A program made the translations under genes and the position numbers. From positions 42,737,501 through 42,801,500 of the forward strand of contig NC_068558.1 of NCBI RefSeq assembly GCF_022201045.2: a DNA stretch of 64,000 bases. The letters are read 5' to 3'. The notes under the pieces are model-generated. The model had not been told where the DNA came from, did no database searches, and saw only the letters and a program-made list of their open reading frames with translations. Below, in pieces: positions 1 through 13,399 of this stretch (position 1 is its first letter; each line of letters opens with the position of its first letter). The DNA comes from Citrus sinensis. Its lineage: Eukaryota > Streptophyta > Magnoliopsida > Sapindales > Rutaceae.

Positions 1-1961
1 CCGTTGGATGTCAGTAGACCCCATCAATTCAAGTGCATCTAACGGCTGAACGCAATTGTGGTACGGTACCGCAGTGACACCGTAGCCTGATCCCTAAAGG
101 AAGTCCAAAGAGTGTCAACTCTTGGTCCAGCAGATTGGTTTGACACCGTATTTGATATCGGCAACATATGGAAATAAAAGAAAGAGAGACCACAGGATGT
201 TGCACCAAACACTGACGGTCTGTTTTAGTTTAGTGGTTTGACCCCAAGGTGTGAATTTCAAAACAACATGCTCGCAACTCCCAGCTTTAATGACTTTGTT
301 TATCTGATTCTCGCAACACCTTAAACTATTGATTTTTGATCAATCAGTATCTTTTTAATTGTCTATATTTGCCGTACACGCCATGCTGCCGGTTACGGGG
401 GTAGATTTATGAAGGATTTTCTTGCTTCCCGCCTGTTGTATGTATATGTACCTGTCACCTGAAGAGAAGTTTTTACACCTGAGAATACTTGTCATGGATG
501 ATGTTGAATCTTATAATTTTACGTAGGTCCGTTACTGTAATTTTCAAGTCACAGTTATTGTTGAAAGAATTTATAATTATAAAATAAAAATTATAAATAT
601 ATTTTTTAAATAATAATTTTAATAAAAATATAATAATATTATTTCATACAAATATAAAATTATCTCAACTTAAATTTTAAGTTACAATAAATAATATTCG
701 TTAAATATTTTAATATTATAACCTTTAAATTATAACCACACAATCTCAATATTTAAAAAAAAAAAAAAAGCTGTAGGATTTTTTTTTTTGAAAGCCAGCC
801 TTAGGATTTATTTTAGCTCGAAGAACTCAAAGCACTTCCAGTTGGAACAATAATAAAATGACCGACACCCACTTGATTAATGTTGTTTGGAGAAAAAAAA
901 AAAAAAAAAGCTTCAAGAAATTTTCTCTTGGATCAATGAGATTCTGTGAGACATGCCACGTGCTAGCTTTTCGCCCCCTGGGCATAAAAAATTGGATGGT
1001 AGGGTCTTGGATGTTGGAATGGTGGGCACTCTTGTAACTTGTTAATCGTTAAGGGGTGAAAGACTCCAAAAATGAGGAATAAATTTATAGCAAAAGAAGA
1101 TTAATTAAAGCTTAGACCTCAATTGGTCAATAGCTGAAAACATCTATCTGGATTCTGGATTCTGGATTCTGGATTCTGGAAACTGTTTAATTTCCCTTTC
1201 TGCAAATACCATTTACCATTGCCAACCTCATTGTCAAAGAGATACATATTTTCAAAACCCAAATCATCATGAGAACAGAATGGTAGTTCTATCATAGTTA
1301 CGGGGTGGTCTCCTCATTGAAAATGATTGCCGGCAATCACTTTCCAGGAAAATATTGAATAATCAAGTGCAACATTTGAACTGAAAATATAATACTGAAA
1401 ATTGGTGCCGATAATTCTTTCTATGCAGGAAAGATTTTGTAATCAAACAACAGTTGAATCGCAAATATGACATAAAACTGAACCTGTGCAGTGGTGAGAT
1501 TTTATGCACCGCCACTTAACTCCATGACAGCCCCAACAGGCGTTGTTCTTTTTTTTCAGGGACCTGTGAAAATGGTCTGCATGTAAACATTGATAAACTA
1601 CCAAGTTCCAGCAGAGTTCAGCAAATGCAGTCATACTGATACAATCATGGGCCTTCAGAATCTCATGCAATGGTACCTACTCCCTAACTGGTCAATAATC
1701 CACAAACATGCGCTCATTAGACATAAATGGATTTATACCAACTAAAATTACATGTAGGATCCACAAAGCTGAGGATATGGAGCATGATGCTCCAACTACA
1801 TTGAATAATTTCTCCAGAACAGCCACCTAGCATTTCTAAACTTCAACTACAGTACCCATAAAATACTTGGAAAAAGCTCTGGCCATTACAGTGACCCCCA
1901 AAAAAAAAAAAAATTCGTGACATCACAAGGAAACCCCGAGTCCATTTTTTGAGTTATCTTA
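1..1961. other. intergenic DNA, no gene seen
   Basis: I find no convincing exon here. The first 450 bases are of mixed composition, and 540-740 is very AT-rich with MITE-like texture. A short heptamer repeat lies near 1150-1180. The part next to 1962 probably contains the 3' UTR of the XBAT35-like gene, which is read leftwards. Confidence 0.5.
1148..1180. repeat. heptamer tandem repeat (GATTCTG)n
   Basis: Four to five head-to-tail copies of a 7-base unit (GATTCTG) are visible by eye. It is a simple tandem repeat with no flanking gene. Confidence 0.8.
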
Positions 1962-3885
1962 TCAGACAGTATAGAGTCTTATCACCTGATTTATCTTGGT
2001 TCTGCAAACAGGACAATCACCTTTCTTGGCCTTAATCTCACTTAAACATGACATGCAACCAGCCATATGACCGCATGGAACGCACGCACCTTCTACAGGA
2101 GCTTCCCAGCATATTACACATGAGGAAGAACTGCCATCATCCTTTACATTTGATGCAGAAACTCCATCCTCTAAAACAGGAACATGCAAGTCTGCCACAC
2201 TGTTTTCAACCGATGGATAGCGGATTGGCCCTTCACCGGATTCCACCTCAGGAATGGGCGGAGCTGATGGAGCTGCAGAAGCTGATGAAGAATTTCTATT
2301 GCTTATTTGAGAAAAAGGGGCAGGGTTTGCAAGGGTTTGGACATCTTGACTTTGTTTGAAAATTGGCTCAAAATTGGGCACACCCCACCCATTGTAGTCT
2401 TCTTTTCCTGAAATTCTGGTGCTTGTTTGGAGAATAGGGGCAGGGGTATTATGGGTTTGGCCATCTTCTCTTTTTCCACAAACTGGCTCAGAATTGGACG
2501 CACCCCACCCATTGTAGTCTTCTTTTGCTTGTTCATCTCCCCACCCTTTGTAGTCTTCTTTTTTTGGTTCATCCATCCACCCACTACAGCTTGCCTCTGT
2601 ACGTGCAGCAGCTCCCCAACCATTGTGACTCTCAGCATTTGCAGAATTTCCCCAACCATTTGCATTAATTGCTTCAGCACTCTGGTGGTTATTTGCGGAA
2701 GGCAAAAACTGAAACTGAGAAAATTAATAGCAGTAGACAAGGAGTTGACACCAAGCAAATAATGCATTTTATTACAACTGTACCACTACTAATCCATCAT
2801 GAAAACATTTTACTTGAACAAATACAATCCATTTCATTCAAGAGAAATTAAATTAACTAAATTGTCATGTGAATAAACTTACAGGCATTTCCTCAACATT
2901 TAATTCTACTCTGTTTCTTCAAAACTCTAGCCAATAGGATATGCTTCATTTTATTAGATAAAAGTACATAAGATGCACTTGAGCTTAGAATAGTAATTTA
3001 CATAACAGGAAAGGCTCCACTCTAAATACTTGACATAGAATACTGCACAAATAACAAATAAAGCCTATGGTCCCTCTCATAGTGATTAAACCCTCTAAAA
3101 TCCCGGAATTCTCGGTCATATATCATACCTTTTGATGCAAATTCTAGAAAGGGTTCAATTTTACTTTTGCACTGAATACCCAGGAGGAATGAAAATAAGT
3201 CCATTCTACCAGTACCTTTCCACCTTCCTATAAAGCTTATGGAATACCCAGGGAGGGGGAAAAAAAGAATCCTCTTTATACCATCTACAACAACAATCCC
3301 GATTATATTTGCGACATGAAATCCAGGCAATAAGTACACATCATCAAGTACAACCATTAGCTGTATGCAATCTAGCATTTTACCTGAGAAGTTCCTCTGC
3401 ATGCATTATATAACCACTGAAGCTGGTGTTTGTCACCCTCATTGGCAGATGCAAACTTATATCGAATTTCTAGTAAAGAGATACAAGATCAAAGAGAAGA
3501 TCCAGCAAAGTGAGGGTAAGAGAATTTTTAATATAAGAGGTAAAGACTACTGTCAAAAACAAAAGAAAATGAAGGAGGATATGTGACACCTTATGCAATT
3601 TGTTATGACTAAATCATTTGTGCCCAAACTCCTCAGTTGCCTAATCAATTTACAGGATAGGCTCCTGATGGAATTTGTTGCTCACTTTTTTTAATATATT
3701 TTTGGTAGAACTTGATCAATTAATATGAACTTACTTGTAGCCTGGTCATATATAGTGAGTGAAGGATCAGGTTGATGAAACTTGGGTTCATCAATTTTGG
3801 CCTTCCAAAGGGCAATGACTGCACGAGGCTGGACATCCTGTTCACCAGATTTGGAAGATCAATAAATAATACCAACAGATATTAA

Positions 3886-3942
<57 letters not shown>

Positions 3943-5618
3943 GGAATTCAAAGCCTTAAGTTTAAGGCCACAAACTAGATGTAAAGCCAATTTCCACAAG
4001 GATCTATTAAACAACATCTACCAGTTCGTATCCAATAACCATGGCTGCTATAAGGGTAAGAAACAAATCCTAGTAAATTGTCAACCAAAGGGTGGATATG
4101 AGCAGCGCAGAGCTAGAAAAACTAATTCTTAAAAATCTACCCCAAATTTGATGCCACGTGATGCACTGAAGAACTGTATGAGCAAAGAGAAATATATCAG
4201 AGCATCATGCACAGAAGCAGAGTTAACAGCCATCAACAAGATCCAAATACCAGCTTTTGCATATAGCTGTAGTGAGCTGAACTCTACTATGCAGATCAAG
4301 ACTGAGTCATCAGCCATGCCCCCGCTCATTCTTCTTCTTCTTTTTTTAACTCTTCTTTCTTTTGCTATTGATTGTAGAAAATATAGATTAATTGTGTGGG
4401 AGAAAGTCAAAAACAAAAATTTGAATACCTGCAAACTAGGATATATGACAAGCTCAAATCTAAGAGGCTGTGAGGGATTAGCAGTACCGCAAGGTATAAC
4501 AACAACCCAACTGCAAGTAATAACACTTTAGTTAAATACAGATCAAATAATTCCACCAGCAATATAAATAAGCTTCAAAGCCTATGAACCAGAAATTGGA
4601 AGGAGGAGCATGGCTTGTATAAACTGTGTGATCAACATCATTGTTGGTACAGCCATGCAGAAAAGGAGAATTTAAAATACACATAGTTAAAGAAAAGAGA
4701 ATTGATATCGTACAGACATTTTTCTTGACATCAATTGAGGAGCTAAAGCTTCAAGAAAGCTTGGACCATAAAACTCCCGCAGCCAGCCACAGAAATAGCA
4801 AATATGACTCTATAAAAAGACCAAAAAAAAAATATCAACAAAAAGTTTTTGCAGTAAAATAATCTTCTAACAACCACAGATTATTTATGCTATGGCACAA
4901 AAGTGAACATTGTCAATCTTACCTCAATTGCACGGACAACATTAATATGCCCCTTAATTCTTGCAACACCAAGTGCAGTGTGACAATCATCATTCCTCAC
5001 AAGAGCATTGGCTGAAACATTAAATAAATAAACTAAACTCTATCAGTCTTCATTTGTGCAAATAGTAACACATTGACGCATAAAATTCTGCAAACTGCAT
5101 GGACCAGGACCAATAATCAGACCTCCACAAGAGAGAAGTAACCTAACAGTTGGTTCCAATCCCCTTTTTGCTGCATGATGCAATGGAGTTCCACCACGAC
5201 CACCTACCAAAGAATTTGAATCACCATTCGGAAACGCATGCTTTGTAAAAACAATACAAATAATTCACAAACTTACCGGGGCGGTAAGCATTGATGTTGG
5301 CACCCAATTCAATGAGAGTTTTAGCAACATTTATTAACCCAGAATCCATGCAAGCCACGATTAAGGGGGTCTTTCCTTCCTTGTCCATCCACTACAGCAA
5401 AAAAAGGCAAACAGAACCCAGAATTGTAATGCTATTGAAGTTGATGGTGTCCATGAAAATGTTTAGGTGAAGAGTTGCTACGTCACCTCGAGGCTAGCGC
5501 CTTGGCTGCGAAGTGCTCTGATGGCGTCCACGTCGCCGGTGATGACCCATTGATAGAGCAACTCATCTTTGGATTGTCGTTGTTGATGTTGGTTCATCGA
5601 ATTCAGACTTTGCCCCAT
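1962..5618 (-). CDS. XBAT35: XBAT35-like ankyrin-repeat RING E3 ubiquitin ligase
   Basis: Likely E3 ubiquitin ligase of the XBAT34/35 group. Spliced exons on the minus strand are 5487-5618, 5277-5391, 5123-5203, 4923-5011, 4718-4809, 4429-4510, 3735-3837, 3384-3469 and 1962-2708, giving about 508 residues (Arabidopsis XBAT35 is about 460). The protein starts MGQSLNSM. Exons 1-4 encode ankyrin repeats (GRGGTPLHHAAKRG near residue 83). The middle part contains KIRYKFASANEGDKHQLQWL, typical of this family. A C3HC4 RING lies at about 457-495 (CVICWE, CGHMAGC, CPVC). Residues 277-370 hold five NGWG/KGWG motifs plus one SGWM, longer than I recall for Arabidopsis. The last intron ends CAGTTTCAG, so the acceptor could also lie 6 bases upstream (two extra residues). 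The family assignment is firm; the substrate is unknown. Confidence 0.93.
3885..3941. repeat. (AAT)n microsatellite
   Basis: About 19 uninterrupted copies of AAT/TAA lie in an intron of the XBAT35-like gene, about 50 bases upstream of the exon at 3735-3837 in the direction of transcription. It is probably polymorphic in length. Confidence 0.95.
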
Positions 5619-6213
5619 GACTTTTTAACGTTATCAAGAGCTCTGAAATGATTTGATGAAATATGAGTAAATTTTTTTAGATTAAAATAGATGTCGATTT
5701 TTATGAGAAAACTTAGGAACGAAGAGATGGGTTTCGTCAGTTAACTGAAAGAGAGAGTCAGAGAAAGAACTTAGGGAGAGCTTTTGTTAGAGAATTTTGT
5801 ACTTTGGCAAAAACTCTAGCCTTGTTCAATTGATATGGGCCGTTCCTTTTCTTTTTTTTTTTTTATAATTTTTCATTTGCGTATTGGCTTTATAAAGATC
5901 AAATTGAAGGTCATAAAAGCCAAGCCAAAATTTGAAAATTAAAACGAAAAAAGAAATGGGATAAAAAGTAAGAATAAATTTCAGGCATGCTTCTGATATC
6001 AAGAATTTTCAATGGAAAACGTAACAAAAACGCATTCAGAAGACTATCTCTGCATAAAGAACAACTACAAGTCCAAAAACAGTGTGGAAAGGACTAAATA
6101 TTACACAAAACGAAATAAACAAGACAGATGTAAATTATAAGGAAACCAAAAGGAGATTTATCACTACTATCTCAAAATTGGAAGCAGTCTCTTGCTGTGC
6201 TTTAGATCACTAA

Positions 6214-9062
6214 TCAGACTGAGCTACCGGCAAGCAACTCGAGTAGTACAGCTTTCTTCATTTTTGAAAACCCTTTCACACCCCGAGACTTGGCAAGTGC
6301 CCTTAGTTCAGGGAGCTTCAATGCACTCAAATCTCCGTTTTCAATCTCCTCTTGCTTGTTCTCATCTTCATCATTATCCGAAGATTCACCTTCCTCTGAC
6401 ACACCATACACGCTATCGTCTACAATATTGGGCTCATTCTCCAATACCTCGTCATACAAACTGCCATCTGTGATAACATTGGATTCTACATCTGATGCCT
6501 CATCATACACCTCTCCATCTGCAAAACTGGCCTCAGGCTCTGTTTCTAGTTCTGGCTCTGATTCAGACTCACGTTTAGGGTCTGTATGTATCTCCAATGA
6601 ACTCTTCTTTCCCTTTCCACTTGAATCTAAACGTGAGATAGAATTCTCAGTTTCCTCACTGGAATAAACAGGCTGGTATTTGAATTGAGTGACTGGAGAC
6701 CTGCGCCTGAAATTTGATGCCGGTCTTGTAAAAGAAGACACATTAGGTTCTCGGGACTCAGTCCGGGCCCTACTACTTGAATCAAAGAAGCTTGTGCTTT
6801 TATCTTCAATATGTGAGCCATTTGGTTCATCCTGCTCCAAACTAAAATCGTTGCTGCTGCCACTGCTGCTTTTCCTTTTACCTTGCTCAACTGAGTGTTT
6901 CCTCAACAGCTTAAGGAGAGAATCAACAGTTTCACTCTCTTTACGTTGTCCTTGCATGGATTCAGTCTTCTTGTCTTCTCTTGCTGCAGCTCTTTCTCGA
7001 AGCTGAACTTGGACCTTGCGGAAAAGTTCAACGATCTCCTTCTCTCTTGGTCCTGGGGTTGATGTTGCTTGGAATTTTGGGGAATTGGAGAGGGAGAGTA
7101 TAGGCCCATTTCTGGAAGATAACAGTTCAGATTCATCATCAATGCTATCCCTCTCTTCATTTTCCCTGTTCCTGCCTCGGTAACCATTTCTGTTTTGCCT
7201 TGAGAAGTCAGGATTTCTCCTATAACTACCAGAGCTAGCTCTACATGCAAATGATGCTCCCTTAGAACTGTATTTCACTGCTCCAATCTTGACCTGGGAT
7301 AGGATTCTGAAGTCACCACGAGAAGAGCATGAAGACACAGCCACTGCTCTTCCGGAAACACCCATACATGGGAGACATCTGCCTTCAGATGGCCCATAAC
7401 CTACAAGAAGACAGGACAGGTACAGAAAAGTCAATTAATTAAAATAATAATTTGATAGATAAAAGATTTACTTGAGAACTGAACCCTATTCATGATTGGC
7501 AAGACAGACTATATGAAGCACATTTCATATACTTGATAAGCTCACGGTAAAGTTTCCCATTGGAAAATAGTTTTGAACTTTTTATTTCTCTCTTAACACA
7601 TTTATGGAGATTATCCCCTCAAAAAGGATGAGGACAACTCAGAGAAAACTCTTTTATATCGAGGCTTAAGAATCCTTATAGTCCAATCATGACAATTAAC
7701 CTGTTACCAAGAAGCATATCAACAATGAAAGGAAAATCCGAAAATGGGAATGGGGCCATTAGAGTGGCACAAAAATAATGGTAGGCTTATTTGGATTGCT
7801 AAGACAAAACATAGTGTTTTTTTATTTTAAAAAAAAAAAAAAAAAGAAGAAGGTACAGTCCTGGGATTCTTGCAAGTACTAATACCTACATAACTTCAGA
7901 TCCTAAAAGCCTTCCTCTATCTCTAGTTTTCTCTCATTAATACAAAAATGACAAACCATGATATGCATATGCTCCACTCTTAGCTTTCTTACCATTCCAA
8001 TTTATCACAAGTGACAACCATCTATCTACAATATATGCTTAAAGGCAGAACAAATAGTAACTAATGCTACAACTATTAAACATACACAAAATTTCTAGCT
8101 GAGCTTAAGGCCTTTTTTTCAAGTATAAACTTGCTCCCATGGAAATGTCGAGTGCAGTTGGTGCTTTTTTCCCCCCCTCACAATCCAACTACACTTTCTT
8201 TCTATAGGAACATAGTGCATACTGAATTGTAGTAATCCATAATAAAAAAAAAGAAAAACTGAAGATGTGTTATCCTCTACATGTCTATAGAATAATTTAA
8301 GCATAATGCATTGCCAACACTAGACTTCTATGCCACCACAACAACCACCATTTCCAACACTATCCATCACAATTCTCCTATTCACTTAAAGTATTAACGG
8401 AAAGAGCGGTCCAAGCAAGAATCATATCTTCCAAGATACATCTCTATGGCAATTTATTAAAGACCTCAGGCAAGAGATAATGCAGCCATATAAAGAATAA
8501 CATTTCTTAAACTTAATGAAACAACCAGGCCGTTCTGTAGTTGGCTCCCTCCAATCAAACAAATACAAAAACATCAATTCAATAAGGGTTACATTCAGAG
8601 TACTTCTAGCATCTTCAAAATTGCTTTGAAAAGGTAGAAACTCTTCTGTCCCAATTATTATAGTTTTGTTTAAAACACACTTTCATAAATGCTTTTTCTA
8701 GGAAGTGCTTTATTGCTTGAGAAGTTCCTCCCTTCTCAAAAAAGCACCATCCCGAGTACCCTACTAAAAGCCGTCTTTTATTCAATGAATTAACAAAAAC
8801 AAAACCATCTGTCGTTTCTTTGCCTTTCAACATTTCTTCTACATATACGACTCTGTAAAGAAATTATTTGAGTGCAAATACTCTAATTAACAGAAAGGAA
8901 AAAAACAGTTATAATGGAAACCCTAAAGCTTGTTTTGAGTTGTTAAATATTATATCTCCAGTGAACGAATAAATAACTGAAAATGGAATTTAGATGCGGC
9001 CATTTCGGAGGATTCGAAGTACCTGGGGGGCTCTTAGCTGTGAGATGGACTGCTTGCGACAT
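6214..9062 (-). CDS. RHON1: RHON1-like Rho-N domain protein, chloroplast
   Basis: Predicted chloroplast RNA-binding protein related to Arabidopsis RHON1, which works with RNase E in plastid RNA processing. Exon 1 is 9023-9062 (MSQAVHLTAKSPP, split after G). A 1.6-kb intron interrupts the transit-peptide region, and exon 2 is 6214-7400. The total is 408 residues. The N-terminus is rich in Ser/Arg and lacks acidic residues, as in a transit peptide. The middle is a low-complexity stretch rich in Ser and charged residues, with an acidic run at about 290-365. The last 38 residues form a Rho-N fold (LPELRALAKSRGVKGFSKMK) ending AGSSV. The start was chosen because MSQAVHL matches family members and the splice phase fits. 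It lies beside the S26-like gene on the same strand. Confidence 0.92.
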
Positions 9063-10742
9063 CACTTTCACTTGCTCGAAATTGGACACAAGATTAGAGC
9101 AGCTTTTGCATTTTATATGATTTTTCAAATTTGGTTCTTTCAGTTTTGATAGCAACTCCAATTCGAGGTCAGCTTTGCGAATTTATATACCCATTGAGAA
9201 GGGACTTTTTGGGTAGTCCACAGCTTGACGAGGGGCAAAAGTGGGTTAATGTTTCCTGTTGATTTGAAGGCGGGTACGTGTCCGCCTGTCCGGCTTTCGT
9301 TTGGAATCGGACCCGCTCCTCTTCCCTAGCAGTACTGTACATTTTTTTAAAAACTTTTTTATTAGCTAGCATTACCAGTGCTAAATATTTATTTGGTATG
9401 AATTATTTAAGGATAATAAATATTTTTTTAATTTCATAGATTTTTTTCAAAATTTTTATTGTTATTTAATTTTTTAATAGAATTTTTAAAGATTAAATAA
9501 GTTACTTTGTTCTTATGAGTAAAATTTAAATTTTGTACTTTAATAGTAAAGGTTAATTTTTTTAAATGTTAAAATGTCTGAAATATATTTTACATATTTC
9601 ATAATCTTATTTCATTCGTTTCACAATATAACTTTAAAAAATTTACCTATTAAATTTTTTTTATAATTTTTATTAAAAACACCCATTGACAAGCAAATAA
9701 CTATTTTTAAAAAAAAACTCTACTTGTAAAAGTTTTACTAACAAAAAATTTACTTGAATAAGTTTTATGTGAAAAAAAAAAAACAAATAGAGTCTAATTA
9801 GTTATAATATTAGAATGTTACTAAAAGATTCTTCTAATTTAATTCTTCAAGTATTTATTTGTTTATATATATAGCAAATAGAAGAGTGAAAAAATAAATC
9901 ATCCTCCAAAAGACTTTAGATGAAAAAAAAGTTTATATTATTTTAATCAAAATTTTTCTTCTACCAAAATAATAGTAATTATAACACTTCCTTCTCTTCA
10001 AGAATAATAGATAAAAATAATATAATACTAAATTAAAAACTCTAAAAGACTCAAAATAAAATTCTTCCAATCATATAGTGTTTATTTCTATTTAATATTA
10101 AAGTGAAAGAAGGACAATCTTATTTAAAAAATCTCATTTAAAAAGTCTTTTAAATTTTTTTTTAATTAATGTGACTCTTCAAGTAAATAATAAAACTTCA
10201 TTTGTAGAGTTTTTTGGTGATATTCATATATACTTCGACAATTCATCTTTTACAATTAATTAAAAAAATATATTCATTTGATTTCAAACATTTAATTATG
10301 TATTTTTAATTATAGTGGTCTAGCTAATGAGGTCTAGAGTTTGAATCTCTTCGTTTTTAAGTGAATTAAGTCTCCTGCATTAAGTAGATTTTCGGGCTAT
10401 GTTAAGGCAAATCCCAGGAGACCTCTAATGCAAGTATCCATAGAAAATAGAATTGTCATATTATTATTAAAAAATATATATTAGAAACTGAATTTTATAT
10501 GCCTTATTCTATGAGTTTTCCGAACTCCAGACTTTTGTACCACCTCAAAAAAATTTCTAATCTTACAAACAAACTAGCACGCACAAATAAAATGAAAGTC
10601 ATCGAGGAATTGGAAAGTTGCATAACACAAAAATCTCACTTGCAATCAAAATTCTTCATGTATGTTCCACGGTCAACTATTTAAAAGCAAAAAAAGATCA
10701 TAGAGTTTTAGAAGTTCAAAATGCAGAACCAGAACAACATAC
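9063..10742. other. AT-rich intergenic spacer
   Basis: The promoter side of the RHON1-like gene lies at 9063-9370. Beyond 9380 the DNA is AT-rich with long A and T runs and no credible exon. The only structured part is a possible SINE-like piece at 10310-10490. Confidence 0.6.
10310..10490 (+). repeat. possible tRNA-derived SINE-like fragment
   Basis: A box-A-like TAGCTAATGAGG near 10320 is followed by a box-B-like GAGTTTGAATCTC about 20 bases later. The piece ends in an AT-rich tail. This spacing resembles the pol III promoter of tRNA-derived SINEs. No target duplication was found, so the call is tentative. Confidence 0.35.
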
Positions 10743-11320
10743 ATGCCAGTGAACCTTTTATTCTTTAATCCCAGCTTCCTTCGAGTCAAATAATCAAAAT
10801 AGAACATCTATGCCGAAAGAAAACAAGTCATGGCATATCCGAATTTCTTCAAAAGTCAAAACAATCACTCCATCTTCCTTAATTGTTCCCAACTCATACT
10901 CAGATACCAGGGAGTCCACAACTCCCGACAGTCTTTTGATTGACGGCTTATTTAGTTTTTTGAAAATAACAAAATGGTAAACCTCTGTAGATTTCATTGT
11001 CATCCAGTTGTTCGATAAAAGAAGTAACATCCTCATGATGCTCCTTGGGCATGTTGACCACCATGCCCAGAACATTATGCTTCTCAATCAACTGAGGCAA
11101 CTCCTGATCGGCCTTTGCTCGGTCGAATTTTGTGAGGGGCTCTACTTCATTGCTGTGTCGTTTGAACAACGAAACACCAATGTATTTGTTACCAACATCC
11201 AAACCTAAAATCCCTAGTCCTGCATTTTCTCCCACACATTGCTTCTCTACTCTCCCGCAAAATTTGAATAGATGTGATGGAATGAGACGTACAAGGTGAT
11301 TATAATCAAGTTTCTGCATC
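10743..11320 (-). pseudogene. YqgF/RuvX-like nuclease gene, decayed or truncated
   Basis: An open frame of 123 residues (10948-11319) starts MQKLDYNHLV and contains GLDVGNKYIGVSLF, the first RNase-H-fold strand of the YqgF/RuvX family with its catalytic Asp (D41). These proteins process pre-16S rRNA ends or resemble Holliday junction resolvases. The frame stops after LPFCYFQKTK, before the later acidic residues. A family-like C-terminus (FYFDYLTRRKLGLK) appears at about 10755-10800 in another frame, so the gene seems broken. A 5' UTR exon ending at 12148 with donor AAG|GTTAGT, and an acceptor CAG|G directly before the ATG, suggest the 5' part may still be spliced. An alternative is a short functional paralogue. 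Confidence 0.5.
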
Positions 11321-12147
11321 CTGGTAAGCTAGTAAAAATAGCATTCACAAAGTCAATAAAACTAACGCTGCATTAGCTTAAATAATTGAAAAAACAAACA
11401 AACAGTAGCAGTCCATTAATGTAAAATCTGCAATAAGGAAACAGCCCCCACTACCAAAATAATGAGCTATAATATCATCATCCCCACTAACTAGACCTTG
11501 TAGGCAAATAGATCATAGCCAATTGATAATACCAACAGCACAAAATGCACGAATCATGAATCATTTTGTAAATATCATGTGAAGCACTGTCCACAGTCCT
11601 GTTTCTAGCTTAATTCATATTCTGAAGTTGAAATTTTTATTCTACTCTCATTTCAAAATTCCGCTCCTTTCCATAATTAACATGCTGACTCCCAATAGTG
11701 ATATTACGTGGTACTCTAGCATAAACTTATACTTCAAATGAAATCATTTCTAAAGCAAAACATAAACTAAAGAACAAATATTGAATGTAATTGTCCGACT
11801 TTAGCTTCTCTCAAGCTAAAAACGTTGTTTATTACAAAGAACACACCAACCTCCAATTGAAATCTTGAAACATATTTAGTTATTTACGGAGTGAATATGA
11901 TAAGATCATGTGTATTTCATAAGTCCCATATCAATGCAATTAAAACTAATAATATTATAAAATCAGAGATAAAAGAAGTAGCAGCCAAGAGAATATCGAA
12001 AGATCATTTGGGTAAAGCTACCAGCTCTATGTCTTTTATTTCCTGCCCTAACTCAAAACAAAAAAATTATATATACCCAAGAAATTGAAAGAACATGAGA
12101 AAACAAAAATAAATAAAATTACATTCTAGTGGAGAGTGTAAACTAAC

Positions 12148-12230
12148 CTTCTAGTGACTAATCGAGGAATTACCGAAAGTACAGAGCAGCCTCTTCTTGC
12201 TCCCTCGAGATTTCCACTCTAAATAAGATG
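12148..12230 (-). other. probable 5' UTR exon of the YqgF-like gene
   Basis: On the minus strand the sequence ends ACTAGAAG|GTTAGT, a good donor. It pairs with the acceptor CAG|G at 11321-11323 immediately before the ATG at 11319. The upstream limit is a guess. Confidence 0.4.
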
Positions 12231-12702
12231 ATATTTCTTCAGATGTCAATGGGCTGCTCGTAAGAAGAAAAGGTTCCAGTCCATCTTGAGAATGGGCTCC
12301 GTCGGCCCAACTCACTTCAAATTAAGCATCTTTAATCGTGTCGTTTTTGAAAAATAGATTTCACTTCTTAATAAATAAGATAGAATTGGATCGAATTATA
12401 TTTATATTACTAGATTTGATGAGAAAATTAAATAGATTGATATTAATTTATTAATTATATATTTAAAATTATTTAGTTTATAATAATAAGTTAATAAATA
12501 AAATACATGTGATAATTAATTGAGTTGGTAAAATCTCAAAAATTGAGAGGTTTAGGGTTTGATGGTGAGAAGATTGAATTGCCACTGGTCTAAAATGAAA
12601 AAATAATAATAATATAAATATAGAGGTATGCCATGCTGTTTATAATTTATGAAATAGATCACATACTGTATGCATTTATGAAATGTGTAGAACATGTTAT
12701 AT

Positions 12703-12860
12703 AGGGCCGGTTTAGTAATGTCATTTTACATAAATCAAAGAAATAATTAATTGTAAAAATAATCAATTAAGTATTTAGTAAATTTTAATTTTAAAAGTGT
12801 CATAAGTTTTAAAAGCAATCGTATGTATTTAGTAAATTAACTTATATCACGAGAGTATTT
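12703..12860 (+). mobile_element. partial MITE, family A (5' end only)
   Basis: The terminus AGGGCCGGTTTAGTAATG and the following 140 bases (TATTTAGTAAATTTTAATTT) match the start of the longer elements at 20613-21223 and, in reverse, 57165-57771. The rest of the element is missing or diverged here. Confidence 0.6.
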
Positions 12861-13399
12861 GAGCACTTTTATTAATGCAGTCTTTTCGAGTCAAAACAAT
12901 ACTACGTTAATGATAAAAGGACATTATTTAATACCCAAAAGATAATAATAAAATTGATTAAAAATAAATAAACAAATACTATCAACCCAATCAAATCCAA
13001 ATATAATACGCTTTAACTAATAGAAATCAAACCTGATCCAACCAGACACAAGACCTTATCACATATCATCATTTCTAACAAAATCGATTCCTTAGAAACA
13101 CAAAAGGCAAAATCCATGTTTTCTCGGTCATAATTTTAGTCATACAATTAGTAATATAATTTTATTCGTTTGGTTATTTGAGAATTAATTGATTTTGCAA
13201 TTTCTTTCATTTTAGCGGTTAAAATTATAATTTTAATACTTACACATGGGTAAAATAGTCTTTTCATATAAATTATATTAAATATGCCATTAGTTTTTTA
13301 AGGGTCATTTTATGATGCTGTTATTAAAGTTATGGTATCAATATTGTAATTAAACATAAATGATGTAAATAAAACATAAAATTTGTAAATTTAACATAA

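Noticed and set aside
2048-2767. Plus-strand open frames across the XBAT35 last exon
   Set aside because: They mirror the repetitive WG-coding exon; the minus frame ends in a canonical RING.
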